A stretch of 62,859 nt of DNA from Gemmatimonadota bacterium (GTDB taxonomy: Bacteria; Gemmatimonadota; Gemmatimonadetes; Palauibacterales; Palauibacteraceae), in NCBI GenBank assembly GCA_022826685.1, contig JAJDUL010000019.1, positions 1-62,859 of the forward strand. Reading direction: 5' to 3'. The translations under genes were made by a program, and so were the position numbers. This document shows positions 24,968-34,582 of this stretch, piece by piece. Positions within the stretch are counted from its first letter, which is position 1. Every line of letters starts with the position of its first letter. Below the pieces are notes generated by a model that ran no database searches, was not told the DNA's origin, and was given only the letters and a program-made list of their open reading frames with translations.

Positions 24968-26029
24968 ATGGGATCGAAGGCGAGGTCGGTACGAGCGGCG
25001 ATGGTCGCGTCGCTGCTCCTGATGGCGATGGCCGGTTCGGCCGCGGGCCAGCAGCATGAGTGCGGGGACAGGGCTTCGCTTCACGTCCTCGTTACCGAGG
25101 CGTCCGGGGCCCTCAACCTTCCCGGGGCCACGGTCGTGCTCCGCTGGACCAGCGATGAGGTGCTCAGGCGTGTGCGCGAACCGGCCGGGGCGGACGGGCG
25201 CTTCTCGGTTTGCGTTCCCGCCGATGCGCGGGGGGCGACGCTATGGGCGGAGTTCGGGGATGATTCGAGCGAGGAGGCGACGGTCGCCTTCGAGCCCGGC
25301 GCGCCGCACGAGATCCACCTGCGCGTCCTGTTCGGCGACACCGAGCCGGGGAGGATCGTGGGCCGAGTGCTCGACGCGTCCTCCGAGGAGCCTGTGGCCA
25401 CGGCCACGGTGTCGCTCGTCGGCCGGCCGGCCGAGGTCCAGAGCGACCGCCAGGGCCGGTTCGCCCTCACCGGCGTGCCCGGCGGGGAGCACCTGCTCGA
25501 GGTCGAGAGGATCGGCTACGCTTCCCTCCGCTACCAGGTGACCGTGGTCCGCGGACTGAGCACGGAACTCCAGGTCGGCCTCGTGCCCGCACCGGTGGAG
25601 ATGGAACCGCTGGTGGTGACCGCGACCCGACCGCGACGCCTGGAGATCAACGGGTTCTACGACCGCAAGTACTTCGGCGAACTCATCGGCGGGGGCACGT
25701 ACTTCACGCTGGAGGACATCGACCGCCGGCGCCCGCTCCGCGTCTCGCACATGCTCGCCGACGCGCCCGGCATCCGCCTGCGCTGCCCCGGCTCCGGGTT
25801 CCGCGACTGCTGGGTCGAGAGCCGGAGGGCGGCCGGAGGATTCACGCCAGGGGGCTGTGAACTCAGCGCCTACCTCGATGGTTCCCCGATTCCGGTCCGG
25901 GAAGTGGACACGCTCGTGTTGCCGATCGAGGTCGCCGGCATCGAAGTGTACCAGGGGGCCGGCGAGTTGCCGCCCGAGTTCGGCGGATACGACGCGCGCT
26001 GCGGGGCCGTCGTGATCTGGACGAGGTAG
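24968..26029 (+). CDS. Secreted carboxypeptidase-regulatory/TonB-plug protein without a barrel
   Basis: A 353-residue exported protein. A signal peptide ends near AGSAAGQ. A transthyretin-like region (about 35-115) is followed by a carboxypeptidase-regulatory-like domain with VGRVLDASSEEPVATATV and FALTGVPGGEHLLEV. The last 120 residues resemble a TonB-dependent receptor plug (FTLEDIDRRRPLRVSHMLA, then GIEVYQGAGELPPEFGG), but the protein ends there, with no beta-barrel. Four cysteines in the plug-like part could form disulfides. ATG 24968 has AGGTG at 9 bases; ATG 24959 and GTG 24956 are alternatives. The role is unknown; such barrel-less proteins recur in this kind of genome. Confidence 0.75.
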   Translation: MGSKARSVRAAMVASLLLMAMAGSAAGQQHECGDRASLHVLVTEASGALNLPGATVVLRWTSDEVLRRVREPAGADGRFSVCVPADARGATLWAEFGDDSSEEATVAFEPGAPHEIHLRVLFGDTEPGRIVGRVLDASSEEPVATATVSLVGRPAEVQSDRQGRFALTGVPGGEHLLEVERIGYASLRYQVTVVRGLSTELQVGLVPAPVEMEPLVVTATRPRRLEINGFYDRKYFGELIGGGTYFTLEDIDRRRPLRVSHMLADAPGIRLRCPGSGFRDCWVESRRAAGGFTPGGCELSAYLDGSPIPVREVDTLVLPIEVAGIEVYQGAGELPPEFGGYDARCGAVVIWTR

Positions 26030-26044
26030 CCGGGGCGCGGTCCT

Positions 26045-27097
26045 CTACCGGACCCGCACGTGCTTCTCGAGCATGCGGCGGCGGACAACGCCGCCGTAGA
26101 CGTTGCCCTCCGAGTCCACGCCCACGGCTTCGGCCCCGCTGTGCTCGATCGTCGTGGACTCGATGTCCTCGATGAAGTACGAGACCGATCCGTCGCGCGC
26201 GCTCCCGATCCGGATCCCCTTCTTCCAGCCGGGGTTGTTCGGCCCCCAGCTCTCGGAATCCGCGACGTAGATCGTGTCGTCATCGTCGATGAAGATCCCG
26301 CTCGGACGGCTGAACTGCTTCCATTCCTCCAGGAACGTGCCGTCCTCGAGGAAGATCTGGATGCGGTTGTTCGCCCTGTCGCCGATGAAGATCCGTCCCT
26401 GTGAGTCGCTGGCGATCGCGTGCGGCGTGCTGAACTGGCCGGGGCCGGAGCCCGGTCCGCCCCACGCGTCCAGGAAATCCCCCTCGGGACTGAAGCGCAC
26501 GACGCGGTCGTTGCCTTCGCCGTGACCTTCGGTGACGAGGAAGTCGCCGCCGGGAAGGACGAGGACATCCGTCGGCTGGTTGAAGACATCGGGCCCGAGG
26601 CCCGCGACGCCGGCCTGCCCGAGCGTGAGGAGGAGTTCGCCGTCGGAGCTGAACTTGAACACCTGGTGCCCGAGTTCCCCGTTTCCGCGGGCGTCCGTCG
26701 CCCAGACGTTTCCCTCATCGTCTACATAAAATCCATGCGGATAGTTGAACAGTCCCGCGCCCCAGGAAGCGAGCGCTTGGCCGGACATGTCGTACTTGAC
26801 GATCGGGTCTTCGGATCGGCCGGCGCAGCTGTTCTCGAAGCAGCGGTGCATGACGTAGAGATGGCCGTCGGGTCCCTGCTCGACGCCCGTGACCTGCCCC
26901 CACTGCACCGCGCCCGGGGGCAGTTCCGCCCAGGGCTCGATGCGCTCGTAGGGGCCGGGCAGGTCGTTGACGGGCTCCAGCTGCTGCGCCGCGCCGTCCG
27001 CGTTCGCGGCGCCGCCTTCGTCGCCGGAGCCGCCGCACGCCGCGACGACCGCGGCGAGGCAGAAGAGGATGCCGAGTCGTGTGATTCGTCGCGTCAT
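26045..27097 (-). CDS. NHL/PAL-like six-bladed beta-propeller lipoprotein
   Basis: A 350-residue lipoprotein (lipobox AVVAAC) folded as an NHL-type beta-propeller, resembling peptidyl-alpha-hydroxyglycine alpha-amidating lyase. Repeats such as NYPHGFYVDDEGNVWATD, FNQPTDVLVLPGGDFLVTE and STPHAIASDSQGRIFIGD give about six blades. Its ATG overlaps the stop of the TesB thioesterase gene (ATGA). A periplasmic lyase or binding protein is inferred; the catalytic zinc/calcium ligands were not all traced. Confidence 0.75.
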   Translation of the reverse strand: MTRRITRLGILFCLAAVVAACGGSGDEGGAANADGAAQQLEPVNDLPGPYERIEPWAELPPGAVQWGQVTGVEQGPDGHLYVMHRCFENSCAGRSEDPIVKYDMSGQALASWGAGLFNYPHGFYVDDEGNVWATDARGNGELGHQVFKFSSDGELLLTLGQAGVAGLGPDVFNQPTDVLVLPGGDFLVTEGHGEGNDRVVRFSPEGDFLDAWGGPGSGPGQFSTPHAIASDSQGRIFIGDRANNRIQIFLEDGTFLEEWKQFSRPSGIFIDDDDTIYVADSESWGPNNPGWKKGIRIGSARDGSVSYFIEDIESTTIEHSGAEAVGVDSEGNVYGGVVRRRMLEKHVRVR

Positions 27098-28005
27098 CTG
27101 TCGTCTCCTTCATCGGTTGTGGGCCGCTCGGCCGAAGCGGGCCGGCCGCCGGTCCGGATCACGCCTTCCTGGGCGACCGAGGCCACGAGCGCTCCTTCCC
27201 GCGTAAAAAAGCTCCCGCGCGTGAACGCCCGCGCACCGCTCGCGACCGTGCTCTCGGTCACGTACAGGAGCCAGTCGTCGACCCGGAAGGGACGGTGGAA
27301 CCAGATCGCGTGGTCGAGCGAGGCGCCCATCAGGTCGCGGTCGAAGAAAGTACGCCCGTGCGGAACGAGGGCGGCGCGCAGCAGCCCGTAGTCGGAGGCA
27401 TAGGCGAGGACGGCCTGGTGGTCGAGCGGATCGTCCCCCAGCTCTCCGACGGTGCGAATCCACGCCCGCCGGACGGGCCGGTCCGGCTTCGGCTTGAAGG
27501 GGTCGAGCGGAGCCACCGGACGCCGGTCGAGCGGCCGGTCCTGCGTGAGCAGGGAGCGGAGCGGCTCGGGGACGCGCTCGGCATTCCGCCGGATGATGTC
27601 GATCTCCGACTCGAGCGCCTCCGGCGGCAGCACATCCGGCATCTCGTCCTGGTGCTCGATGCCGTCCTCCGTCTTGTGGAACGAGGCCGACATGTTAAAG
27701 ATCGCGCGCCCGTGCTGGATCGCGGTCACGCGCCGCGTGGTGAAGCTCCGTCCGTCGCGCAGGCGGTCCACGAAGTAGACGACGGGAATCTCCAGATCGC
27801 CGGCCAGGATGAAGTACCCGTGCAGCGAGTGCGCGGAGCGGTCCTCGACGTCGACCGTCCGGCGCGCCGCCACGAGCGACTGGGCGAGCACCTGTCCTCC
27901 GAAGATCCGGCCCGATCCGATATCCCGGTTCTCCCCACGATAGATGTTGCGCTCGACCGGCTCGAGGTCGAACAGGTCGACCAGATCCTGTACGGTGTAG
28001 CTCAC
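27094..28005 (-). CDS. tesB: Acyl-CoA thioesterase II
   Basis: A 303-residue TesB-type double hot-dog thioesterase that hydrolyses acyl-CoA in the cytoplasm. Conserved parts are RIFGGQVLAQSL near the N-terminus, LHGYFILAGD, and the C-terminal catalytic set: Asp in GASLDHAIWFHRPF, Ser/Thr in ARAFTRGSFF and Gln in ASVAQEGVIR. It overlaps by 4 bases with the upstream amidase gene and with the downstream propeller gene, so the three form one transcript. Why a cytoplasmic thioesterase sits between two exported proteins is not clear. Confidence 0.92.
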   Translation of the reverse strand: MSYTVQDLVDLFDLEPVERNIYRGENRDIGSGRIFGGQVLAQSLVAARRTVDVEDRSAHSLHGYFILAGDLEIPVVYFVDRLRDGRSFTTRRVTAIQHGRAIFNMSASFHKTEDGIEHQDEMPDVLPPEALESEIDIIRRNAERVPEPLRSLLTQDRPLDRRPVAPLDPFKPKPDRPVRRAWIRTVGELGDDPLDHQAVLAYASDYGLLRAALVPHGRTFFDRDLMGASLDHAIWFHRPFRVDDWLLYVTESTVASGARAFTRGSFFTREGALVASVAQEGVIRTGGRPASAERPTTDEGDDR

Positions 28006-29720
28006 GGGAAGCTCTCGGGCGGCACGCGGCGCAGGGTGGCCTGCTCGAAGGCGTACGCGAGTTCGATGAGCCGCGGCTCGCTGCAGGCCGCCCCCGTGAA
28101 CCCGATCCCGAACGGCGCGGGCCGCGCGTCGAAGCCCTCGGGGAAGGCCGGCGTCGGCGCGTTGGGCACGAAGCCGAAGGGCACGACGATGTGCGGGTAC
28201 TGCGCCCGCGCCGCGAGTGCGGCGCCCCGGCTCCCGGGCGTGAAGATCGCGTCGAGGTCGTATTCCTCGAGCACGGCGTCGATCCCCCGACTCTGGCTCA
28301 GGAGCGAATCCTTCGCCATGTCCGCCGCGTTCCGGGCGCGATCCGCCTCCACGTCCATCTCATCGGAGATGTCGTAACGCGACTGCTCGTACTTCATCGA
28401 CCCCGCGTCGCGGTGCGCGAGGTTCCACTCCCGAAGCTCGGTCAGCGTCCGGACCGGCGCCGAGGGTCCGAGCGACTCGAGCCACGCGTCGAAGTCCCGC
28501 TTCATCCCGTACTTGAAGTTGACCGAACACCCCTCGTCCGAACCCTTCGCCTGGTGTCCGCCGATGCAGAGCGGCCACGTGTTGAAGTTGGCCTCGGGGT
28601 CCGGGTCGACGAAGCTGGGGATCTCCGCCGGGTCCACGACGACCGCGCCCGCCGCCTCGAGGACCGCGATGGCCTCGGACATGAGCGCCGCCGCTTCCTC
28701 GCCGAGCCCCCCGATCGTCTCGCCTCCGACCTCCACGGGCTCGTAGTAGAAGGCCCGGGGGATCCCGATCCGCGCCCCCTCCAGCCCGTCGGCGTTCAGA
28801 AACGGCGTGTAGTCCCGGCCCGGCGGCGCCTCGCAGCGCGCGGTGGCCGCGTCGTTCGGGTCGGGCGCCGCCCCCTCCATGGCCCCGAGCATGATCGCGG
28901 CGTCCGTCACCGTGCGGGCCATCGGCCCCGCCATGTCGTGGTCCAGCGTCACCGGCGCCACGCCCCAGCGGCTGATGCGCGCGATGGTCGGCCGGATGCC
29001 GACGAGCATGTTCGCGTTCGAGGGGCTGATGATCGACCCTCCGGTATCCGTCCCCACGTTCGCGGACCAGAAGCTCGCGGCCGTCCCGATCCCGGAGCTT
29101 GAGCCGCCCGTGGTGAGCGCCGGACGCCCATCGTCGCGGTCTTCCCGGGGGTCTCGGCGCGGATCGTAGGGGTTGAGGCCGTAACCCGTGAGGGCGTTGT
29201 AATTTCCGGGCATCTGGTTCGGTGGCCCTGCCATGAAGTTCGCGAACTCCGTGAGCCCCGCCTTTGCGATGATGATCGCGCCGGCCTCGCGCAGGTGCGT
29301 CGTCAGCGTGGCCTCGTACGGCGGGTAATACCCCTCGAAGGCGAGCGACCCGCCCGTCGTCGGGATGTGCGTCGTGTGGATGTTGTCCTTGAGCGCGACC
29401 GGGATGCCGTGCAGCGGCCCGCGCACGTTGCCCGCCGCCCGCTCCACGTCGAGCGCCTCGGCCTCCGCGAGCGCGTTCGGGTTGATCGAGACGGCCGCGT
29501 TGAGCTGCCACTCGTAGCGCGCGATCCGCGCCAGGTGCTCCATGACGAGTTGGCGCGACGTGAGCTGCCCGCTCTCCATCGCCGCCTGCATCTCCGGAAT
29601 CGTCGCCTCGACCACGTCGAACGGCACCGCCTCGGGTGCCGGGCTGCCGCACGCTATCGAAATCGCGGCAAGCAGGACGCTCGCCGTGGCGCGGACGTTG
29701 GCGTTCGCAACTGATCTCAT
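28002..29720 (-). CDS. Amidase-signature lipoprotein
   Basis: A 572-residue amidase-signature hydrolase. Lys is in ALKDNIHTTHIPTTGG, the serine loop is TTGGSSSGIGTAAS, then GTDTGGSIISPSN. The N-terminus is a lipoprotein signal (AISIAC), so it acts outside the cytoplasm. An insert near residue 190 (RRDPREDRDDGRP) is highly charged. The ATG at 29720 has a GGAGGATTCC site. It starts the operon amidase - tesB - propeller. It resembles the Tat amidase at 10368-12041 in architecture but differs in export route. Confidence 0.92.
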   Translation of the reverse strand: MRSVANANVRATASVLLAAISIACGSPAPEAVPFDVVEATIPEMQAAMESGQLTSRQLVMEHLARIARYEWQLNAAVSINPNALAEAEALDVERAAGNVRGPLHGIPVALKDNIHTTHIPTTGGSLAFEGYYPPYEATLTTHLREAGAIIIAKAGLTEFANFMAGPPNQMPGNYNALTGYGLNPYDPRRDPREDRDDGRPALTTGGSSSGIGTAASFWSANVGTDTGGSIISPSNANMLVGIRPTIARISRWGVAPVTLDHDMAGPMARTVTDAAIMLGAMEGAAPDPNDAATARCEAPPGRDYTPFLNADGLEGARIGIPRAFYYEPVEVGGETIGGLGEEAAALMSEAIAVLEAAGAVVVDPAEIPSFVDPDPEANFNTWPLCIGGHQAKGSDEGCSVNFKYGMKRDFDAWLESLGPSAPVRTLTELREWNLAHRDAGSMKYEQSRYDISDEMDVEADRARNAADMAKDSLLSQSRGIDAVLEEYDLDAIFTPGSRGAALAARAQYPHIVVPFGFVPNAPTPAFPEGFDARPAPFGIGFTGAACSEPRLIELAYAFEQATLRRVPPESFP

Positions 29721-29831
29721 GGAATCCTCCGATCCCGGGACTCTGAAGCGGACCTCGAATCTCGCCCTATCCTGGTCGTATAGTAAGGGACGATCCGCTG
29801 ACCGCCGTAGCCTCGACCCCGGGAGACCGCC

Positions 29832-30695
29832 GTGTTCCGCAGAATCCTCGCCGCTTCCGCTCTCGTCGCCGTCACGACCGCCGCCGCCCCGCTCCACGCT
29901 CAGGATCTCGACGCCCCGCGCCCGATCGACCGCCTCGACACGGTGTGGATCGAGGAGATGACCTGGATGGAGGTGCGCGACGCGCTGGCCGAGGGGATGA
30001 CGACGGCCATCATCGGTACCGGCGGCATCGAGCAGAACGGCCCCTACCTGGCGAGCGGAAAGCACAACTTCGTGCTGCAGGCCACGGCGGAGGCGATCGC
30101 GCGCGAACTCGGGAACGCACTCATCGCCCCCGTCATCAAGCTGGTGCCCGAGGGGAGCATCGATCCGCCGTCCGGACACATGCGCTACCACGCGACGATC
30201 AGCGTCCGGCAGGAGACGTTCGAGGCCATGCTCACGGATGTCCTGGGCAGCCTCGCCGCGCACGGGTTCGAGAACCTCGTCCTCATCGGGGACAGCGGAG
30301 GGAACGTGAGCGGGATGGAGAACGTGGCCGCTGCCCTGAACGCGGCCTGGGCGGGTCGGCCGGCCCGCGTCCACTTCATCCCGGAGTACTATACGGAAGA
30401 CATTTATAGTTGCGACTATCTGAAGGAGGAGCTGGGGATATTCCAGCAACCGGACGAGTGCGTGGCGACCCGCAACGAGTACCACGACGACTATCACTAT
30501 TCGTCCATTATGGCGACGGTGGATCCGAACACGATCCGGGTGGACCAGCGGCTCGAGGCCGGCCTCTTCTCGATCAACGGCGTCGACCTCTCACCGGTGG
30601 AGCGGACGGTGGAGAACGGGCGGCGCCTCGTCGACTACCGCGCCGAGATCACCGCCCGCGCGATCCGCCGCTCGATCGCCGGCAACGAACAGTGA
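29832..30695 (+). CDS. Exported creatininase-fold protein with substituted metal ligands
   Basis: A 287-residue protein of the creatinine amidohydrolase fold, with a Sec signal peptide ending LHAQ. Members normally bind two metals through E-x-H...D and H-G-G-N. Here the first motif is E67-Q-N69 with H78 in place of Asp (IEQNGPYLASGKHN), and the second reads GDSGGN with S155 in place of His. The Glu is kept. The protein may use other ligands or be non-enzymatic. Start GTG 29832 follows GGGAGACC. It is divergent from the amidase operon. Confidence 0.75.
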   Translation: MFRRILAASALVAVTTAAAPLHAQDLDAPRPIDRLDTVWIEEMTWMEVRDALAEGMTTAIIGTGGIEQNGPYLASGKHNFVLQATAEAIARELGNALIAPVIKLVPEGSIDPPSGHMRYHATISVRQETFEAMLTDVLGSLAAHGFENLVLIGDSGGNVSGMENVAAALNAAWAGRPARVHFIPEYYTEDIYSCDYLKEELGIFQQPDECVATRNEYHDDYHYSSIMATVDPNTIRVDQRLEAGLFSINGVDLSPVERTVENGRRLVDYRAEITARAIRRSIAGNEQ

Positions 30696-30743
30696 ACTCC
30701 GTGACTCGGCCGTGACTCGAATCGACGCAACGGCCGATCGTGC

Positions 30744-31013
30744 TCAACCCGCGCCACCGGATCCGGCGGACGCACCCGGAAACGCTCTGGCCTCGATCCG
30801 GGCCACGCGTTCGGTGATCTCCACGCGGAACCCGTGCACTTCGCCCCGAAGGTCGTTGATTTCGGCCCGCAGTTCCCCTCGCAGCGCCTGAATCTCCCCC
30901 CGCAGTTCTCCTCGCAGGCTCTTCATATCGTCGCGCTGCCGGTGCGAACTGCTGAGGGTGAGCCCGGCCAGCGTCGCGCCCACGGCGATAATCCCTATGA
31001 GTTCAGCTCCCAT
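30744..31013 (-). CDS. Small membrane-anchored coiled-coil protein
   Basis: An 89-residue protein. One N-terminal membrane helix (LIGIIAVGATLAGLTL) is followed by an amphipathic coiled coil with seven-residue spacing (LRGELRGEIQALRGELRA) and a Gly/Ala-rich tail. GACGGGG lies just before the ATG, with GGAGG further upstream. It resembles the short hypothetical coiled-coil proteins common in these genomes; function unknown. It converges on the creatininase-fold gene. Confidence 0.65.
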   Translation of the reverse strand: MGAELIGIIAVGATLAGLTLSSSHRQRDDMKSLRGELRGEIQALRGELRAEINDLRGEVHGFRVEITERVARIEARAFPGASAGSGGAG

Positions 31014-31142
31014 CCCCGTCTGCCTCCTCCGGAAAGCGTATGACGTGCCGCGGCGCCTCCGGCCACGGTCCTCGGCCCCACGTTCCCGGTCACCCTCAAC
31101 CTGGGATCAACTCGCGTCCGCTGCCAGCTCCCTGTCACAATG

Positions 31143-34100
31143 TCAGTTGCGGAGATCGGGGCCGCCTGGTCCCTCCCGGCGCCGGTCCCAGTAGTCGGTG
31201 GGGCGGTCGTCGCTCATGAGGGCATCCTCGTCGACCCAGTAGTAGTCGCCGAACGGCTTCGGGTCGGGCCACACCTCATCCAGCGTGTCCGCGTCGTACA
31301 CGATCCCGTCCTTCACCACGAGGCGGATGTCCGCCGTGTTCCGGATGTCGTCGAGCGGGTTCGAGTTGAGGACGATGAAGTCCGCCAGCTTGCCCTCGGC
31401 GAGCGATCCCGTCTCGTGCGCCAGGCCCAGGAAGTGGGCGCCGTGAATCGTGCCGACCTCGATCCCCGTCATCTCGTCCGTGCCCGCCGCAGCCATCCAC
31501 ACCTCGTAGTGGGAGCCGAGGCCGTGCAACTGGCCGTGCGAGCCGATCGCGCCCCAGCCGCCCTCCTCGATGATATCGCCGAGGCCGCGCGCGAGGAGGG
31601 GGAAGCTGTAGTCGGTTTCCGGGCGGATCATGCGGCGCCGGGTGGAGGGGATGAGCATCCGCCACGGCAGCCAGCGGCGCAGCTTCTCGTCCTTCCACAC
31701 ATCGTCAGTCTGGTAAAAATACTCCTCGTTCCAGGCACCGGGGCCGCCCACGATGAAGGTGGGGGAGTACACCGCGTCCGCGTGCCCGAAGAACTTCGCG
31801 ACGTCGTCGTACAGCGGCACGTAGCTCAGCGGGTGCTCCCACCCGGTGTGGCCGTCCATGATCATGCCCATGTTGTACTCGATGTCGCCTCCCTCGGCGG
31901 TCACGCGCAGGCCGCGCACCCGCGCCGCGTCCGTGACCCACTGCCGCTGGTCGCGTCGCGGCTGCAGGTACTCCTTGATCATCACCGCGCCCCAGGACGC
32001 GAGGCGCGCGACGTTCTGGTCCGCCAACTCGTAACTCGAGATCTCGTTCTGGCGCGCCCCGTCGCCGGAGTAGACCGGGTCCCCGGTGCTGTAGGTGCGG
32101 GGGCCGATCATCGCGCCCGCCTCGACGAGTTCGGCGGCGGGGAAGACGTTCGACGACCACTGCGAGTTGTCGAGCGTCGTCGTGATCCCGTACGCCATGT
32201 AGATCGCGGATTCCCAGTTGCGCTGCGGGATCACGCCCACGTGGTCGCGGTGGTGGTGTGCGTGCATGTCGATGAGGCCGGGCATGATCGTGGTGCCGGC
32301 CGCGTCGATCACGTGGTCCGCGCCGGCGGTGTCGCAGTCGCCGATGCAGGCGAGGCGGCCGTCCCGCACGACGATGTCGCCGCTCCCGATGACCCGGTCG
32401 TCCTCGGCCGTGATGATGCGGGCGCCGGTGAAGGCGACGCTCCCTCGGGCGATGTGGCGCGGGAGTTCGAGATCGATCGGCGTCTCGACCGTCTCGCCCG
32501 TCGTCGGGTCGTGCATGTAGTAGCGCGGGCCGCTCACGAACTCGAGCGTGCTCGCGTCGCGCCAGCGCGGATGGATCCCGCCCTCGAAGCTGACCTGCGT
32601 GACCGGGAGCTGGCCGTTGCGCTTGGCGATGCGGACGATGTTGGACCCCGTCCCGTCGTACGGGAACGGCATCCGGTACACGTTGTCGCCTTCCTGGAAG
32701 GCGAGCCACGCCCCGTCCGGCGACACCGCCGCCTCGTCCGCGTCCGGCAGCGTGAAGTGGACCCGGCGGTCGCTCCCGTCGAGGCGGATGGAGGCGATCT
32801 CCGTCCCCGCCGGCTCGCCGTCGTCGGGCCCCAGCGCCTCCGGGTAGAAGAGCCGTCCGTCCGGTCCGAACGACGCCTGCGCGACGGGCCGCCGCGGCAT
32901 GAGCGGGCGCCCGCCCGTGTAGGGCCGCGCCACCTTCGTGATCAGCGTCGCGTCGCCGCCTTCCGCCGGCACGCGCACGAAGTCGAAGAACTGGTTGCTC
33001 GCCACGGTCCGGCCGCGGGTCGTCGCGCCCGATCCCCGCGTGACGACGATGTTCCCGCCGTCAGGACTCCACACGGTGTTGAGGTATTCCGCCGCCCGCG
33101 TCGTGAGCTGCCGTGGCTCACCACCGTCCGCCGACACCCGCCACACCTGCCCCTGCGCGGCGTCCGCCCAGCTCGTGAAGGCGATCGAGCGCCCGTCCGG
33201 CGACCACGCCGGCGCCATCTCGAACGGCTCGAACGAGTCCGGCGTGAGCCGCCGCGGCGTCCCATCCGGCAGGTCCATGATCCAGACCCGTCCCACCGCC
33301 TGGAAGGCGAGCCGGCTCCCGTCCGGCGAGGAGGCGGTCCAGCGCGGGAACTTCACCCTGAACGTCTCGCCCAGCGCCACCTGCGGGCGCCCCGCCATCT
33401 CCGAGATCGTCCGCTGCACGCGGGCGGTGAAGGGGATCGTCGCGACGGCGCCGTCGAGGTCCACGCGGCGGATCTTCCCGCCCGCCGAAACCACGATCGA
33501 GCGCGAGTCCGAAGCCCAGCTGTACCCCGGCAGGTCCCGGGACACCTTCATCCCCTCCGCCATGTCCACCTCGATGGGGTCCATGAGGACGCGCTCGGCC
33601 CCCGTCTCCAGGTCGCGCAGCCAGAGCGCGGTGCGGGGCCCGAAGCGGTGCCCGTCGTGGGAGATCGTCCCGTCGGGGATGCGGCGCCCGAAGGCGAGCC
33701 AGCGCCCGTCCGGAGACGGCTCCGGCGCGATCGCCCCGCCGCTCGACGTCTGCCCTTGCTGCACCGTGATGCCGGAAGTGATCTCGTCGACCCGCCCCGT
33801 CTCGAGGTCGAGGCGCCGGATCTGCTTGTGCCCCTGCGTCATGTCCAGCCGGCCGGACCCGAGCCCCGGCGGCGCCGCCCGGAAGTGGAAGTAGAGTGAC
33901 GCTCCATCCGCCGAGAACGACGGCCACTGCGCCCCGGAATAGTCGGGCCCGACGAGTTGCACGCCCTCGCCGCCGTCCTTCGCGTACATCCAGATGCCCG
34001 GCGCCGGACCGCCCCCGCCCCGCCGCGTCGAAGCCCGCCGCACCGCGATGAACCGGCCGTCGGGACTCCAGGCGGGTTCCCAGGCGCGCAGCCCCTGGTC

Positions 34101-34556
34101 CTCGAACACGGGCCGCGGGTTCGAGCCGTCCGCGTCCATCAGCCACAGGTTGCTCTGCCCTCCGCGATCGGAGATGAAGGCGATCGTCGACCCGTCGGGT
34201 GAAAGCCGGGGATGGTAGTTGACCGCCACGCCGGTGTTCTGCGTGAGGACCTCCGCCTCGCCCCCCTCCACCGGAAGCCGGTAGATGTGTCCGAGGAGGT
34301 CGAACACGAGCCACTCTCCCCCCGGCTCGAGGTCGATGGACATCCACGTCCCCTCGTCCGTCGTGAAGTCGATCTCGCGGGTCTCGCCGAGCGGCGCGGT
34401 CACATCCCACGCCGGAGAGACGTCGCCTTCCTGCGGGAGCGCGGCCCCCGGCGCGGCAAGCGCAAGACAGAGAAGCGCCGAAAGGCCGGCGGGAGCGGAA
34501 CTGGCGCCGGGAGCGGAACGGTCGGCGAGAGCCGAGTCGGTGCGGGAATCACACAT
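31143..34556 (-). CDS. Exported amidohydrolase with N-terminal TolB-like propeller
   Basis: A 1137-residue exported protein. After a signal-like N-terminus (LLCLALAAPGAAL), TolB/PD40 repeats (for example YHPRLSPDGSTIAFISD, WSPDGRFIAV, WSPDGRSIAFTSW) span to about residue 690. The C-terminal third is a metal-dependent amidohydrolase: DMHAHHHRD near residue 764 gives the HxH ligands, and later His/Asp residues complete the TIM barrel. The ATG at 34556 has GGAGGTCCCACC. Such fusions are usually annotated as amidohydrolases of unknown substrate; cyclic peptide or amide cleavage outside the cytoplasm is inferred. Confidence 0.9.
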   Translation of the reverse strand: MCDSRTDSALADRSAPGASSAPAGLSALLCLALAAPGAALPQEGDVSPAWDVTAPLGETREIDFTTDEGTWMSIDLEPGGEWLVFDLLGHIYRLPVEGGEAEVLTQNTGVAVNYHPRLSPDGSTIAFISDRGGQSNLWLMDADGSNPRPVFEDQGLRAWEPAWSPDGRFIAVRRASTRRGGGGPAPGIWMYAKDGGEGVQLVGPDYSGAQWPSFSADGASLYFHFRAAPPGLGSGRLDMTQGHKQIRRLDLETGRVDEITSGITVQQGQTSSGGAIAPEPSPDGRWLAFGRRIPDGTISHDGHRFGPRTALWLRDLETGAERVLMDPIEVDMAEGMKVSRDLPGYSWASDSRSIVVSAGGKIRRVDLDGAVATIPFTARVQRTISEMAGRPQVALGETFRVKFPRWTASSPDGSRLAFQAVGRVWIMDLPDGTPRRLTPDSFEPFEMAPAWSPDGRSIAFTSWADAAQGQVWRVSADGGEPRQLTTRAAEYLNTVWSPDGGNIVVTRGSGATTRGRTVASNQFFDFVRVPAEGGDATLITKVARPYTGGRPLMPRRPVAQASFGPDGRLFYPEALGPDDGEPAGTEIASIRLDGSDRRVHFTLPDADEAAVSPDGAWLAFQEGDNVYRMPFPYDGTGSNIVRIAKRNGQLPVTQVSFEGGIHPRWRDASTLEFVSGPRYYMHDPTTGETVETPIDLELPRHIARGSVAFTGARIITAEDDRVIGSGDIVVRDGRLACIGDCDTAGADHVIDAAGTTIMPGLIDMHAHHHRDHVGVIPQRNWESAIYMAYGITTTLDNSQWSSNVFPAAELVEAGAMIGPRTYSTGDPVYSGDGARQNEISSYELADQNVARLASWGAVMIKEYLQPRRDQRQWVTDAARVRGLRVTAEGGDIEYNMGMIMDGHTGWEHPLSYVPLYDDVAKFFGHADAVYSPTFIVGGPGAWNEEYFYQTDDVWKDEKLRRWLPWRMLIPSTRRRMIRPETDYSFPLLARGLGDIIEEGGWGAIGSHGQLHGLGSHYEVWMAAAGTDEMTGIEVGTIHGAHFLGLAHETGSLAEGKLADFIVLNSNPLDDIRNTADIRLVVKDGIVYDADTLDEVWPDPKPFGDYYWVDEDALMSDDRPTDYWDRRREGPGGPDLRN

Positions 34557-34582
34557 GGTGGGACCTCCGGTGGGAGAGTGAA

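Noticed and set aside
31140..33899. Long plus-strand open frame opposite the TolB-amidohydrolase
   Set aside because: No domain or start signal; it mirrors the codon bias of the real minus-strand gene.
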